Source: Ephydatia muelleri
Taxonomy: Eukaryota; Porifera; Demospongiae; Spongillida; Spongillidae
DNA length: 64,000 bases
NCBI GenBank assembly: GCA_013339895.1
Contig: JABACO010000020.1
Coordinates: forward strand, 4,682,542 to 4,746,541
Direction: 5' to 3'
Shown here: piece by piece, positions 46,291 to 58,880 of the stretch
Position numbering within the stretch: the first letter of the stretch is position 1
Layout of the letters: every line of letters begins with the position of its first letter
Program-made: the position numbers and the translations under genes
Notes under the pieces: generated by a model
Seen by the model: only the letters and a program-made list of their open reading frames with translations
Databases searched by the model: none
What the model was told of the DNA's origin: nothing

Positions 46291-49200
46291 ATGTCCGGTT
46301 CCTTCACAAAGGTTAGTCGACGCTCATATTGGTGCGGCAATGGATAGGGCTATCTCTGAGGTTGAGTGGGAATGCATTGCTAAAAATGTGGGCCGGCCCT
46401 CGGGTGGAATTCAGTTTTGCGCATTGTATCGTATTCGTTGTATCTATATGTACGATAGCGACAAAAGAATACAATTTATTTTTTTTCTACTACGTTGTGT
46501 ATATTGATTGGAATAACAACCCTTGTTATACATAATGTTTGTACATGACTTGTGAAATAAACGAGGAGGCGTGTGATTAACACGTGTTGTCGACGACCTA
46601 CATATATTTAAGTACGCGTGTCATAAACTGGCTACATTGTAAAAAGTACAATTAAAACGTCGGCCCGGTAATTTAAATGCCCACACCTCGAGGTTTTGCA
46701 ACATTAATTCGGATGCGCAAATATTATAAGCATTTACAACCTTTTCGTGGTACAACTAGATGATGTGTTTAACAGATATGAAATGTAATAAACTAAGTAA
46801 TAGCATATGGAGTCTGAAACCCTTGTATTTAAGCCAGTCTAACCACTGATGTGTTCTCTGTACTAAATTTTTATTGATGTATTGTACAGAATGCAAACAC
46901 GATGCAAGCATATACTTGTATGTTGTATATTTATTATCAACTGGCCAATTTATCATTTAGTGTGTGGGGGAATACATGTACTATCAACTATCTGTAACCC
47001 ACAATGTATTTCAGAAACGAAGCTCACATTCTTCAGATTGTGAGCAGGATTTTGATGGTGAAACCAAGCGTGTCTGTCTTCTGTCAACCTGGTATGTATT
47101 TGTATATTGATATTAATGAAATTAAATTCTACCAAGATACACGTGTACTCACGGAATATGATGACTTCAGTGGCCAATGGTTACACTTGCATTAGCATTA
47201 GTCAAAATCATCAGACACCAGAGTATATTGTTTTGTACTACATAGATGTGGTCCTCATAGTTTATTTTACCAATGTAGAAATATTCATGATCTACATCAC
47301 CAAGCAGCTTTCTTGCATTTGCCATATAGAAGGCATTATTGTATGCAGCATTAATAATATGTGTCTGCGCGTATACATGAATTAATGTAACAGTCTGTTT
47401 CTTATCTTTGTCTGCTTTGGGTTAGTAGAAGTATAAAGGTATCACATAGTCATTCAACCACATCAGTCAATATTTATCAAACCTCCTTCATTCTGAATTG
47501 GTTGTTCACACTTCTCCCTACCCATCCCTTCCCACCCCAGACCCCCCCCCCCCCATTTTCATTTAGTACTGCAGACCAATAGCAAAGTGTGTAGCACAAT
47601 CTATTTGTCCAAGTACTCGTATGGGTGTTGTATCTCTTCTTCACTAAATAGGATTTTTATTTATTTATTATTCAGTACCTATCAATAATAATAATTTACA
47701 AACATAAACAAACATAAACAAAACTGAAACTAGAACCCAGAGCATGCTGGGTCAACTTCATGATTGAGGACAAGTCCTTACCTGGCAAGAATGGCTCTTA
47801 TATTGGACTGTATCAGGATGAAACTCAGCCTGCCAAAGAGGTCACTAAGAACTTTGGACTTCGGAGTGTTAGTTATTATGCCTTCTCGCCTGGCCATAAA
47901 TGTGAAAGCATTACATGCTTCTACTCCCCAAGCGCCATATGATTCCACAGCAAGGGGGACACAAATTCAGCCAGTTCAGTGCATTTAGCATCATTTTCAT
48001 AGTGTTTTAAGTAAAACTATTGTGTGCAAATTTTTTTACTCGGGGTGACTGAAGTGTCTTGGTTTAGCATGTGCAGGACTACATTTAATTGTCCTTTGTT
48101 AATAACTGCAAAGTGGTTTTAGAAATTCACATTTCTCTCTTTAGTCAACCAGCTAGCCCTCCAATTTCCACAGAAGGACAGGCAACATCCCATTTGTCTC
48201 CAGCCTCTCCTTTAATTGAAAGATGGTGGAAAACGTTTACTACATTCTCAGCAGAGCATAAGATGAAAGCACTGCAAGGGCTGGTTCCTCGGTATGTACA
48301 TACATCCTATGCACATGTTGTGTAGTGAGCTCAACTTTGCACATAGTAGCAGAGTTCAGTGGTATGTCATAGGGAATGTGCCATAGGTTGTATGGTTTTA
48401 ACACATGTGAGGTTTGCATAATTTGCTCAAACATTCTGTTCATTTGTACTATAGCTGTGGTGCTGCACACCTGAAGTACTTAATGGAATTGATAAGGCAA
48501 GTCAACTATGGGCCCTATTGAGTGTGTTGTACATATATAGTTTGTCTTAAAAAACCAAATGTGACTCTGTGGGTGGAGATCAGGAGGCTATTGTTGGATC
48601 TTTACTGTATGTGTGCTGAAGTATGTGTGATGCTGCATATTAATGTAAAAATTTTATTCAGACCACAGTTTCAGAGAGATTTCATTTTATTACTTCCAAA
48701 AGAGGTGGGTCTTCTACACTGTGCATTTTTAATGCCTATCAAAAATATGTGCTTGTGTTACATGGACATGTGCAGTATACATATAGAGTCAATTCCAGTT
48801 TCCCCACTTCCTATTCTATTCCAGCTGGCTCTGCATGTTCTTTCGTTTCTTGATGCAAGGGATCTTCTAGTAGCAGCCCAAACATGCAGGACATGGTATA
48901 CACTTTGTGAAGACAGCTTGTACGTTTTCCAAAGGGGATGCTGTTGCTATATATCTGTTCTGATAGTTGGTTGTCTCACCACATTGATAAATGTGCAACT
49001 ATTAGCTATGGCATGTTTGCAAATATTATCTATGCAGATTATGGAAAGACAAATGTAAAGACTTCGATCAAGATGAATTGAATGCTTCGATGAAATCTCT
49101 TGCAAAGAGAAAATCCTTAGTATCTATCGTTAGTAACCCTTGGAAACAGGCAAGTATTAAAAATGATATCCATCTATCACTGTTCATTATATCCTTCACT

Positions 49201-52200
49201 GCCCCAACACAAAACTTCATATATTTGTGTGTGCTTTACATGTAAAGCTCACATAGAAAATGGCTTGTGTTCTTGATGCATGTGTGTGTTATGTTTGCAT
49301 ATCAATATTGCAGTATTAAGTAGCATGCATTGTAACGCTGCATATGCTGATATATTGTATGTGCTTATTGCAGTTGTACCTCAGAAAGCACAGGATTGCA
49401 TACAACTGGAGACATGCAGATATGTCTGAACCAAATAGAACAAGAACCCTGAAAGGTCATGAAGATCATGTGGTAAGGTTTGATGTGCATCATAGCTTCA
49501 ACTAGAGACAACTAGTCGGATGCCTCTAAATGCTGTATATTCATGTGTTTGCTGCTGGACATAAGTATAAGTATAAGATCTGATGCATTACTTCAGCTTG
49601 TAGATGGACTTCCAGATCTTATACTTTGTTGATTCTCCTTTGTGCACAATCGCTGAAGCAAATGTTTGTTACATTTTGATTTTGATTTCACGGTCAGCAA
49701 TGAGAATTCGTGATATGAAATGTTTTGAGTCGAAATTTGGTATTTTTCTGTAGCACTGTTAATGGAAGATACTTTAGTTTGTTGGTTTGTTCACTTTTTT
49801 TTATCTTATACGTGCTGCACCAGTTGTTCTTAGGAAGAAAAGAAAAGAAAAAAAACGCAAATCAGCACCTGAATACCATCATAAAAATAATATATGTTAT
49901 TTTCATGTTTGGTATGCTGTGGTTAGTAACAAACCACAGAATGAGTTGCCAACTTAGGTATTATGGTCAGGTATTGTTGTCAAGGGAGAATGTAATTTGA
50001 ATTGTACACCAGGAGACAGGACCCATTGTTTGCATGTATGTTAACTGGATTCTGAATGCTATGGGGTATGTGGTATGTCTCATCACATCTCTTATGCTAT
50101 GATGATACTTGGTGATGAGAGAAAAGCAAAAGGTGTCATGCATACACATGTGTGTACACAGGCACTATTGTTAACGTACATTTGTGTGTATTGCTAACGG
50201 GATATATATATAACGAATGTATACTGTTTATAACTTTTCTTGCATTTTGCTTTGACTAGGTTACGTGCTTACAGTTCTTTGGTAACCGGATTGTCAGTGG
50301 TTCAGACGATAACACGTTACGTATTTGGAGTGCCAGTACTGGAAAGGTACCGTGTTAGGTCTCTTGTAGGCTGATGTGTGTGTTGAAACTATCATTCAAG
50401 TATTCTTTTATAGCATTTAAAAACCTTGATGGGGCACACAGGAGGCGTCTGGTGCTCCCAGTTTGATGGAGTTGATGTTGTCAGTGGTTCAACAGACAGG
50501 ACATTGAGGGTAGAGCATCAAGACATTGGGAGGGAAAATTCACACATCAGTAGCAACATATGATGACTTCTCATGACATAATGTTCACACTTGATACTAA
50601 TTTATTTAATTGCTTGTAGGTGTGGAATGCAGAGACTGGAGTGTGCCGTTTTATTCTGCATGGTCACACCTCAACTGTTCGTTGCATGTCCATGAGTGGG
50701 AAGATAGGTGCGTTATCAGTGGTGATTTTATATACCTATCGGCCTGTGTATGGAATAAATTGTGTTTGCTGATCTTTGTCTGGAATTTGAAGCTGTGTGT
50801 GTTTTGCAAAAATAATTTTTACATGTGTGAAGTATTGACATGTATTTTGTTCATGAATCTATGATAGGTGTAGGTGTGTGAAGTATTGTTTATTTTGTTC
50901 TGCAGTGGTTAGTGGATCAAGGGATGCATCTCTGCGAGTATGGGACATAGAAACTGGGAAGTGCAAACAGGTCTTACAAGGACACATTGCAGCTGTCAGA
51001 TGGCAAGAGGCATTTGCTTGTTTTGTTGCTTTGTCTTTGGCATTTGTGACACTGTATACATACATGTAGAGTTATCCTGTATACTCTTTGTAATCCTAAT
51101 GTTAAAAGGGATAAATATGTACCACAGCTTTATCTGATTTTTTTTCTGTTCTTTAAAATCTTGAATACAATGTTACATTTTTCAACTTATTATTGGAGTT
51201 TGTTATAGTGTAGTAAAAGAGTGTTTTCATTGCTTTGTAGTGTACAGTTCGATGGTCACTATGCAGTGAGTGGAGCTTACGACTATCTCGTCAAAGTTTG
51301 GGATCCATTGCAGGGTACATGCGTACACACACTTCAAGGCCATACGAACAGAGTCTACTCTCTTCGGGTGAGTGCAGGTTTGAGGGAGGTGAAGGTTAGG
51401 CATGGAAAGAGGGAGAGTTGTGTGGGAAGTTTTCGATACAGAAGTAGTTGCTACCAAATGTCTAAAGAGGGTGAGTGATTTTGACAATGAATGTATGTGT
51501 AGGGTGAAGTGTCTGTGGTCTAAGTGTGTGTAAACTTGTTCCATTGCACTGCATGTACATTCTCTAACCACATAGTTTGATGGAGTGCATATTGTGAGTG
51601 GTTCCTTGGATACCTCGATAAGAGTGTGGAATGTAGAGACTGGGCAATGCATTCACACTCTAACTGGTAAGCTGCCATCTCAATGATGGTGATGTACAGG
51701 TACTTTGTGCATGTTGTGATAATAATTGTTGTGTTTCTCTTTGCACGTGCAAATGTTGAAACATAGTATGCATGTAATTTTATCATTATCGTCCACAATT
51801 GGTCACTGGGCAAGCCTGCAGCCTTTGACTTCTGTGTGACCTCTCCGCTAAATTCACTTATCCTTTCGGAAGCGGGAGTGTCTTCAGGAGTAGCGGCTCA
51901 GGCCTCAGAGATAAGAAAACACAACAGTAATGATGCTAAATGTGTGGAATTAGGTTGTGTGTGCATCCCTTTGGTTGTCGAGACGTACGGAGCGTGGGGT
52001 CAAGAGGCAGTTAAAACTTTTGCGCAGTTGGCATCCAGGCTGGCAATTGCATGCTCCAAGCCTAAATCAGTCGTCATAAATGAGATTTACGGAAGGCTTA
52101 ACACCTGCCTCATGAGATCCATTTCTTTGGCTATCCTCACCAGGATTGTGCCCTCATGAATTGTTATGTGTATGTAATTGTGCGTCAGTGTATTTTATAT

Positions 52201-53317
52201 TGCATATGAATTATTTTCCATTTGAATCATTAAACCATTGTTATTGAAAAAAAACCATAGGGAAAGTATTACAATTGTCTTAATTAGTTCTTTGTAAAAT
52301 GAGATGGATCTGAAGGTGTATTTTGTAAAATGAGATGGATCTGAAGGTGTATGTTATAGCTGCATACAAGCTACTATCAAAGCAGGCCAGCCTTGCAATA
52401 AAACAGGGCCTGTACTCTATGTGTACAATATTAATGTGCAGTGGTGCAGTGTACATGGATTAGATGCAATTAAATGACCTTATTTGTGAAGCCAATGTGT
52501 AGTATATACTCTGTGTTCAAAAGGTCATCAGTCACTAACAAGTGGGATGGAACTGAAGAAGCACATCCTAGTCTCAGGAAATGCAGATTCTACTGTCAAG
52601 GTAAGGGTGGTACATAATAGCACTGCCTCAGCTTCTGAGATAGTGTAAGTATAATGTATGCACTTTGTCATAACTACAATAATTGAACTTGATTTATCTT
52701 TTGAATGCCATAAAGGAAAATATACATCCTCTGAAATAAAGAGCAGGGAATTCAAGTGATGTATATCTGAACAACAGGAAGGGAGGAGGGGTGGGAGAAT
52801 GCTGTTTCTTCTCTATGTTATAATGAGACCAGTGGCTGCATTATGTGTTACTGTACAGTCCTACAGTGTATATCTTTGTACTAGGGTCCTCCATAGGTGT
52901 TAATATTCAAAATAATTATTTTGCTATTTATCTATTATCTATCTCCTTCCTTTTTAAGGTATGGAACATTATTAGCGGTCATTGTTTGCATACTTTACAA
53001 GGATCAAATAAGCATCAGAGTGCAGTAACAAGTTTGCAGTTTACTGATGACTTCATAATAACTAGCAGTGACGATGGTACTGTCAAATTATGGGATCTAA
53101 ATACAGGAGAATTTATAAGAGACCTGGTGGCTTTAGATACTGGTGGAAGTGGTAAGGATCCTTATTACCGAGAGATGTGCACACTGTTGATCTTCCATTT
53201 GCCACAGGTGGAGTGGTATGGAGAGTAAGGTGCTCAGATAGAAAGCTTGTTTGTGCAATTGGGAGCCGAAATGGTGTCGAGGACACAAGATTGCTCGTTC
53301 TAAACTTTGACGTGTGA
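46291..53317 (+). CDS. FBXW7: FBXW7 (Fbw7/Cdc4), SCF ubiquitin ligase substrate receptor
   Basis: FBXW7 recruits phosphodegron substrates (cyclin E, Myc and Notch in mammals) to the SKP1-CUL1 ligase. Seventeen exons give about 533 residues: 46291-46311, 47015-47091, 48145-48291, 48455-48496, 48662-48704, 48825-48919, 49038-49149, 49374-49472, 50260-50346, 50414-50509, 50620-50707, 50906-51002, 51241-51367, 51576-51666, 52524-52600, 52959-53151, 53208-53317. The dimerisation helix region (about residues 60-85), F-box ([20 protein letters not shown]) and eight WD blades (from GHEDHVVTCLQFF to LLVLNFDV) are all present. The three phosphate-binding arginines of human FBXW7 (R465, R479, R505) correspond to the Arg in HTSTVRC, SGSRDA and HIAAVRC, all conserved. 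The N-terminal region is short, and the seven-codon first exon (MSGSFTK) is the weakest call. Three introns use GC donors (48497, 49150, 51003). Retroelement remnants lie in introns 2 and 13. Confidence 0.95.
47740..47965 (-). pseudogene. Retroelement reverse-transcriptase ORF C-terminal remnant
   Basis: On the minus strand, [20 protein letters not shown] is followed by MARR and, after [13 protein letters not shown], an AILAR end. This pattern is familiar from the C-termini of invertebrate retroelement RT proteins. It is homologous to the + strand remnant at 51836-52159. It is a short fragment in FBXW7 intron 2. Confidence 0.5.
51836..52159 (+). pseudogene. Retroelement reverse-transcriptase ORF C-terminal remnant
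   Basis: An open stretch of 107 codons ends [66 protein letters not shown] and a stop. The end looks like a genuine ORF terminus. An A-rich AAAAAAAACC lies about 90 bp downstream (near 52247), as after a poly(A) tail of a retrocopy. It is inserted in sense in FBXW7 intron 13. Confidence 0.55.
52282..52353. repeat. 36 bp tandem duplication
   Basis: TTTGTAAAATGAGATGGATC, then TGAAGGTGTAT, occurs twice in tandem in FBXW7 intron 13, just downstream of the RT remnant. Confidence 0.85.
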
Positions 53318-53525
53318 AATGCCTGGTACCATGTTGAAGGACAGGATGTGTATGTGCCACGTTGCACACAGGAAAAATCTACCTTGCCTCTCCATTCTTC
53401 AGACATGCTGTGCACAATGAACTCCGTCGTTTTGTTTTTGTTACAGTTTGATGTGCCGACTCATTATTGCTATTATGACCTCACGTGCTGGTTTTTGATG
53501 GGTGGTACTACAACGGGCATTCGAT
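53318..53525. other. FBXW7-DCXR intergenic spacer
   Basis: About 208 bp between the FBXW7 stop and the DCXR start, both on the + strand. It must contain the FBXW7 3' UTR and the DCXR promoter; no AATAAA was seen. Confidence 0.5.
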
Positions 53526-55733
53526 ATGGCGTATGATTTCAGCGGAAAAACGGCCCTGGTTACGGGTGCGGGAAAAGGTGAGGCTTACGCTGCAGCTATT
53601 GCTAGATTTAGCGTCCATGCAGCGATATCAATGATATATGCGCGTATGGTCCCGTAGCTTATCGCTTTGTCTACAATATATGTGTGTGTATCTACGTTTA
53701 CACCTTTAATATCTAGCGGATATTAAAGTGTACATGTACACGAGTGATGTATATTAAATGGAAGTTTTAACTTCTGTAGCTATAGGTTTCTGTGATAGAT
53801 TAAGCATCATTTTGGCAGTCATTGTTTAATGTATTCTGAATATACAATGTTTCGATGATTTGATGAATGCACATACAGTATTAAAATTTAATTTGTGCAG
53901 TAAATAAAAGTCACTGCATTGCTTGAAAAGAGAAATGTATGTATTAGGACCCTTTGGCAGCACAAAGTGCCCTTTGGAGATAAATAACAGAATCACACAA
54001 ATACTCCAAATGATTTTATCATCAATACTTTTTAACCAATAAGCTGTAAAGCCATATAACTCCACCTTCTGACCAAATGTGTGATGTCTTGGTTTCATCA
54101 TAGCTAGGAAGTGTGTTTTGAGCATATGTTCAAGTTTCATGCCAGGTATGCAAGCTGATGCATAGATAGAAAATGTCTTTCATCTATAATGTAATGTCTT
54201 TCTTGTATAATGTACAAGAGGAATCCAGTGTCTATTGCCATGTAGTACCCTAACAACAACTTATGTTCTGTAGTGTTTAGGTAGCATTGAATTGTGTGTA
54301 AAGAAGTCTTGATTATAGTTACTTGTTTAATTAAGAAACACTATGCACGACACAAGGCATAAGATCTATCATACATGTGTATTGTGTCCATATTACACTC
54401 AAATTGACACCTCCAATCACTAATGAAGAAAGTGCTCAGTATTAATTTGGTATTCAGGAATTGGTCGTGCTATTGCAAAGGAGTTAGCACTGTGTGGGGC
54501 AGAAGTTATTGCGTTAAGCCGCACACAGGAAGATCTGGATTCCCTAAAGAAAGAAGTATGTCATGTGCATGCCTTCAAATGCTAACCTTTGTTTGGTGGT
54601 GCAATAGATCATTTCAGTGAAAACCATCTGTGTGGATATATCTGATATGACTGCAGTCCAAAAGCAATTGGAATCACTTGGCCCTATCCACTTGCTTGTA
54701 AATAATGCTGCAGTGGCAGATTTGCAGCCCTTTTTAGAAGTGACTCCTGATTCCTATGACAGGTAAGTTAGTATGGGCTAACTATAATATCCAAACTAGT
54801 GTTCACATTGTTTTTGGAGGGGGAGGGTGGACATCTGCTTATCTCATAACAGTAGTGCCGTCATCTAATGGAAGAGTATAGGTATTGTCGAGCTCTAGTA
54901 TTGTTTTTATTGCCTTCAATTTTCTGCAACCAAAAGACATTTTGTCCTACTATAGCATTGAGAAATTTCTGTTGACACTTTAGAATGATTATGTACATTT
55001 ATTTGCCAGTTGATAGAAATAACAACTATTTTTTTTTACACAGAGTAATGAACATAAATGTGAAAGCTGTCCTGTTCGTATCACAGGTTTATTATCTTTT
55101 TTATCAATGCAGTATGATTATTATTAATACCACTCTTAACCTATTTACCTAGCTAATTGCAAAGAAAATGATAGAACAAAGCAGTGGTGGAGCCATTGTG
55201 AATGTCTCCAGTCAAGCGTCTCAGGTTGCCCTAAAGGACCATACTGCTTACTGTATGGAAATATAAGTGCATTTTGTATTTATTTAGTTATTTTCTCTTC
55301 TGTGTATGTGTCCAGGTGTATCAAAGGGTGCATTGGACATGCTAACCAAGATGATGGGACTAGAACTGGGGCCCCACAAGGCAAATGACTACATTTTTGT
55401 ACTGACATCCATGTTTAATTTCATCTCTTTTTTGCTATTTTAAATGGAGATTCGCGTGAATTCCATTAATCCTACAGTGGTGATGACTGATATGGGAAAG
55501 CTGGCATGGTCTGACCCTGCAAAGGCCAACCCCATGCTTGCACGGATCCCTCTGGGAAGGTTTGCAGGTATGTTGAGGCAAGTGGGTCACATGGCTTATA
55601 TCCAAATGCTTTCCCCTGCCATTTTGCAGACGTGGGAGATGTTGTGAATGCAGTACTCTTCCTGTTAAGTGACAGAAGTGCCATGATCAATGCTGCTATG
55701 TTGCCAGTAGATGGTGGATTCCTCTCATGCTGA
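53526..55733 (+). CDS. DCXR: DCXR, dicarbonyl/L-xylulose reductase (SDR family)
   Basis: DCXR reduces L-xylulose to xylitol and alpha-dicarbonyls with NADPH. Eight exons give 244 residues, the same length as human DCXR: 53526-53577, 54458-54555, 54608-54762, 55044-55086, 55153-55252, 55316-55380, 55450-55567, 55630-55733. Visible SDR features are the cofactor loop TGAGKGIG, the NADPH-type [24 protein letters not shown] carrying the catalytic Ser, and YCVSK with the Tyr and Lys. Then come [20 protein letters not shown] and a C-terminal Cys after DGGFL. Exon 6 ends at a GC donor (AAG|GCAAAT at 55381). Intron 1 carries an LTR fragment. The stop lies 95 bp from the convergent SLC8B1-like stop. 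It could alternatively be a close carbonyl-reductase paralogue, but [15 protein letters not shown] favours DCXR. Confidence 0.94.
54231..54330 (+). repeat. LTR fragment of the 12237-15292 retrotransposon family
   Basis: CAACTTATGTTCTGTAGTG then TTTAGGTAGCATTGAATTG and AGTCTTGATTATAGTTACTTG match the middle of the 3' LTR at 15155-15230. No internal sequence is present, so this is a solo or truncated LTR in DCXR intron 1. Confidence 0.85.
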
Positions 55734-55828
55734 TGTGTGTATGCTGTGTTTTATAAATATTAATTTGAATAGAATACAAACAAAGGAAAAGACCTTGCTC
55801 CCATAGCATAACAGGTATTCAAACAACC

Positions 55829-58736
55829 TTATACTGAGAGAGGTATTACATTTACTGCAGTAAGCAAGCAAAACATGAGAAAGACCATGTAGAGTGCAAT
55901 CAACACAGCTCCATAAGCCCTGTGTGTGTAAAGGGATGTTTCATGCAACATGTGGCAACACCTGAGTCAGCATACCTTGGTGGATTGAACTTAAATATTG
56001 GGAAAAACGCTACTGTCAAAAGGAGTGATGCCCCTAAAAAGATCCATGACAGTTTAACTTGAGAGTAGTCAGTGTTTTGAATATCTATTTGGTATGGATC
56101 ACCATTGTTGCCAAGAGAAATTTTGACCTTTGAAAGAATAGGGTCATTGCACAAATGGATTAATAACATTCTATTGCTTACTGTGAAAGCTATGCTCAGT
56201 CCTAGCACATTGCTCAGCAAAGGTGACCCAAAGCAGCATGCAAATGCCATCTCAGGTTTCCCGGCTCTAGCTATTACTGTATCTGCTACCAGGTCTGCCA
56301 TGGAGTTCCCTGCTGCAAGTATGGTCAGGCCTAATATTGCTGAGTAAGGAACAGAGTCGTGAATGCAATCCCCTTAAACAAGAACACTTAACTTACCAGT
56401 GTTAATATCAAACAGTATCCCAAATGTCTGCAGGATACTGATTATCTCATTAGCTATTATGTTCAACCATGTTATGGATGTGGCAAAAGCAGCAAGTATG
56501 AGGACAATCTGCAGAGTCCAGTGTGGTGACTTCTGAGGACTCAGTATGAGAAGCAGCAGAACAGAGAGGACCACACCTATAGTGGTAATGTATTAAGCCA
56601 CATAGTCTACAAATTCAAAAATGCGGTACACTTGGTTTATACTTCTTACCAACAATTGCAAGGATTACCACCAGTGGAATGGGACCAACGAATATAACGT
56701 ATCCCTCCCACCCTTTACTTGCTGTCAACAGCAAGAGTGCAATGGGGAGTGGGGACAAGACAGCAAATGTGTAATGCCATTGGGACCATCGGCCATCCTG
56801 TGCAGAGGAAATGCATGTGACCATGTACGACAGAACGCCTTCTAGACCTACATGACAGCAGGGAGGAACAGTTGCCCATAGCAGGAACACAAATGGCCAC
56901 TGAATGAACCACAGGAACTTCAATAGTATGTGTGAATCAGCTGGCTGATCAGTAGGTACCATTTTCCAATTAATACATCGATGACACAGAGTGGAGCTGC
57001 TTACCCATGTGAGTCCTGGCACTATGACAGACTGTTTACTGCTGTTCACCACAATTGGATCTCTACTCTTCTGTGCCATTGTTAAGGTCTCCATTAGATC
57101 TGCAGCCATAGCCCTAGCAATGTCTTAGTAGTCACAGTATTTAGAGGCAATAGTATTGAGTGGTCTAAACTCACAACGCAGAGGAAGTGACCTCTCAAAT
57201 GAAACAGAACGGACTTTTAAAATGTCTTCCCACAACTGCTCGCTATCAGCTTGTTTAGATTTCTTATATTCACGCCAGAGCTACTAGTTATGTAATCTGG
57301 AATATGACCCTCAAATGCAGTGTGTACTACCATACCTGAATATAATTGATGACTATTACAGTCAGAATGTACACAAGATAGGCCACTGGCAACAACACAG
57401 CTTCTAACAGGTGAACCTGTGGGAGAATATGAGTTAACCACATTTGGCCAGATTAACCTGTTCATACTTTGCCATCTACTGCAACTATCACCACTGAACT
57501 CATAACAATAAGATAGGCCACAATGTCCCTCATGAAGTCCATTCTGTCTGGTACAAACAACAACAATAAAAATCAAACCTAATGAGGCAAATCACTAACT
57601 GATATTGTAGTTGGATCCTTTGGCTGTTAGAACCAATGTGCCAATAACAATGGTGGTGATAAACATTCCTCCACCTGACAAAGTGCTTTGATAGTTGAAA
57701 CAAGAAACGAGAGTGGAGTATCATCCTTATCTTCTTAGTCTGCTGTAATATTGGTAGCTCACCCTAATACAAGAGGGACATCATCCTGAGCCAAGGCGCA
57801 ATACACAACGAAGACATCAGCTGCACCTGTGTTTGTACTCCATGAAATGCCTTTCATACATTTTTGTTAGTATGGTTGTTATTATCTCTACACAAACAAG
57901 CTGTATGTATAAATAAACAATTGTTCATTCAGAATTATCAAAGCCAACAACAGATAGCCATTATTTAACTGTGCACCCATACAAAAGATCCATAGTACAA
58001 GGTTTACTTCAATAGAGTAGCCAAATTAACTTCGAATAGTTAGATAATTATTTCACAATTAGACATTATAAACAACGAGAACTTTAAAGCATGTTCTTTA
58101 TATTATTATTTCTCACAGAGTTTAATTGCAAGTTACCATTGCCCACTGCCATCAGTGTCATTCCCGCGACATTTGGAGGTAGTCTGAGCTTTTCGGACAG
58201 CATGACGAGCGGAGGGACAAAAAAGCCATCCACCTAAAAGATGCTTAGTAAATCCTCAAGATACTACGTATTATTTTGTATATTTCTTACCACTGTTGCT
58301 AGCAATGCAATCAAAAACACCAGCCACAGTGCTAGTAGTACAAATCCCAACGGCTGAATTGAAAATTGCAGTCAGATAGCTAATAAGATTTAAGCTTTGG
58401 TACAGGTAAATAAAATACCTGCGCTCTGTATTGGAACATGCAGAGCGTAATGGTGAGATAGTTGACTAACGACGCTGTTGCAGTCTTGCATGCAGCCTTG
58501 GCATAGTCGCAGCTACTGTTAAACGACATCGGCGGGTACAGAGGACGCGTACAATTGTAGCCATCGCCTTGAGACAGAAGGTGTCGCCCGGTAGACAATC
58601 TCCCTCCTTGTAACGCAGCGTTTGAAATATTTCCGTGCAGATGTAAAGCTTCAGTGTGGCGAAGGATTACTGCTACGTATAACACAGCTCCGCACAAAAT
58701 CATTCCTACATAATATAGCCAAGCGACAATGTACAT
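55829..58736 (-). CDS. SLC8B1: SLC8B1/NCLX-like sodium/calcium exchanger
   Basis: Cation/Ca2+ exchanger of the NCLX (CCX) type. In vertebrates NCLX extrudes mitochondrial Ca2+ in exchange for Na+ or Li+. Fourteen exons give about 621 residues: 58736-58419, 58353-58291, 58233-58137, 57826-57763, 57685-57600, 57547-57468, 57416-57336, 57280-57175, 57099-57005, 56944-56852, 56797-56650, 56576-56397, 56339-55976, 55919-55829. The first alpha repeat reads NVAGMTLMAVGNGAADVF and the second LGLTILAAGNSMADLVAD, each with the Asn and Asp that line the ion site. Hydrophobic helices flank both, separated by a charged loop (SKQADSEQLWEDI). The N-terminus is one hydrophobic helix then a Cys-containing loop. 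Exon 8/9 junction and the in-frame 54 bp intron 56798-56851 rest on splice consensus alone. NCLX assignment is by similarity; K+-dependent relatives are less likely. Confidence 0.85.
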
Positions 58737-58880
58737 CGCGCATTTATGGTGCCCGCAAAACTTGCCCTTCTTCGTTTAGCCTTCAAACACCGAAAGGTTT
58801 TGCAGCAGGTTAAGACAATCAAATGTGTATTATTAATGTGCTTTGCAATCTTATACTGCACCCAAGCACGATGGTGGGGA

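Noticed and set aside
46339..46507. Alternative FBXW7 start at a downstream ATG ([10 protein letters not shown])
   Set aside because: No donor links it in frame to the exon at 47015, whereas MSGSFTK at 46291 has a good GTTAGT donor in phase. Not excluded as an alternative first exon.
48497..48498. Sequencing error turning GT into GC at the FBXW7 donor
   Set aside because: The same GCAAGT-type context occurs at four separate in-frame junctions, so chance error is unlikely, though only reads can settle it.
56615..57109. A single 164-codon exon in the SLC8B1-like gene
   Set aside because: The open frame spans introns that have good splice sites, including a 54 bp in-frame one (GTAGGT...TGCACAG). 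Removing them improves the family match.
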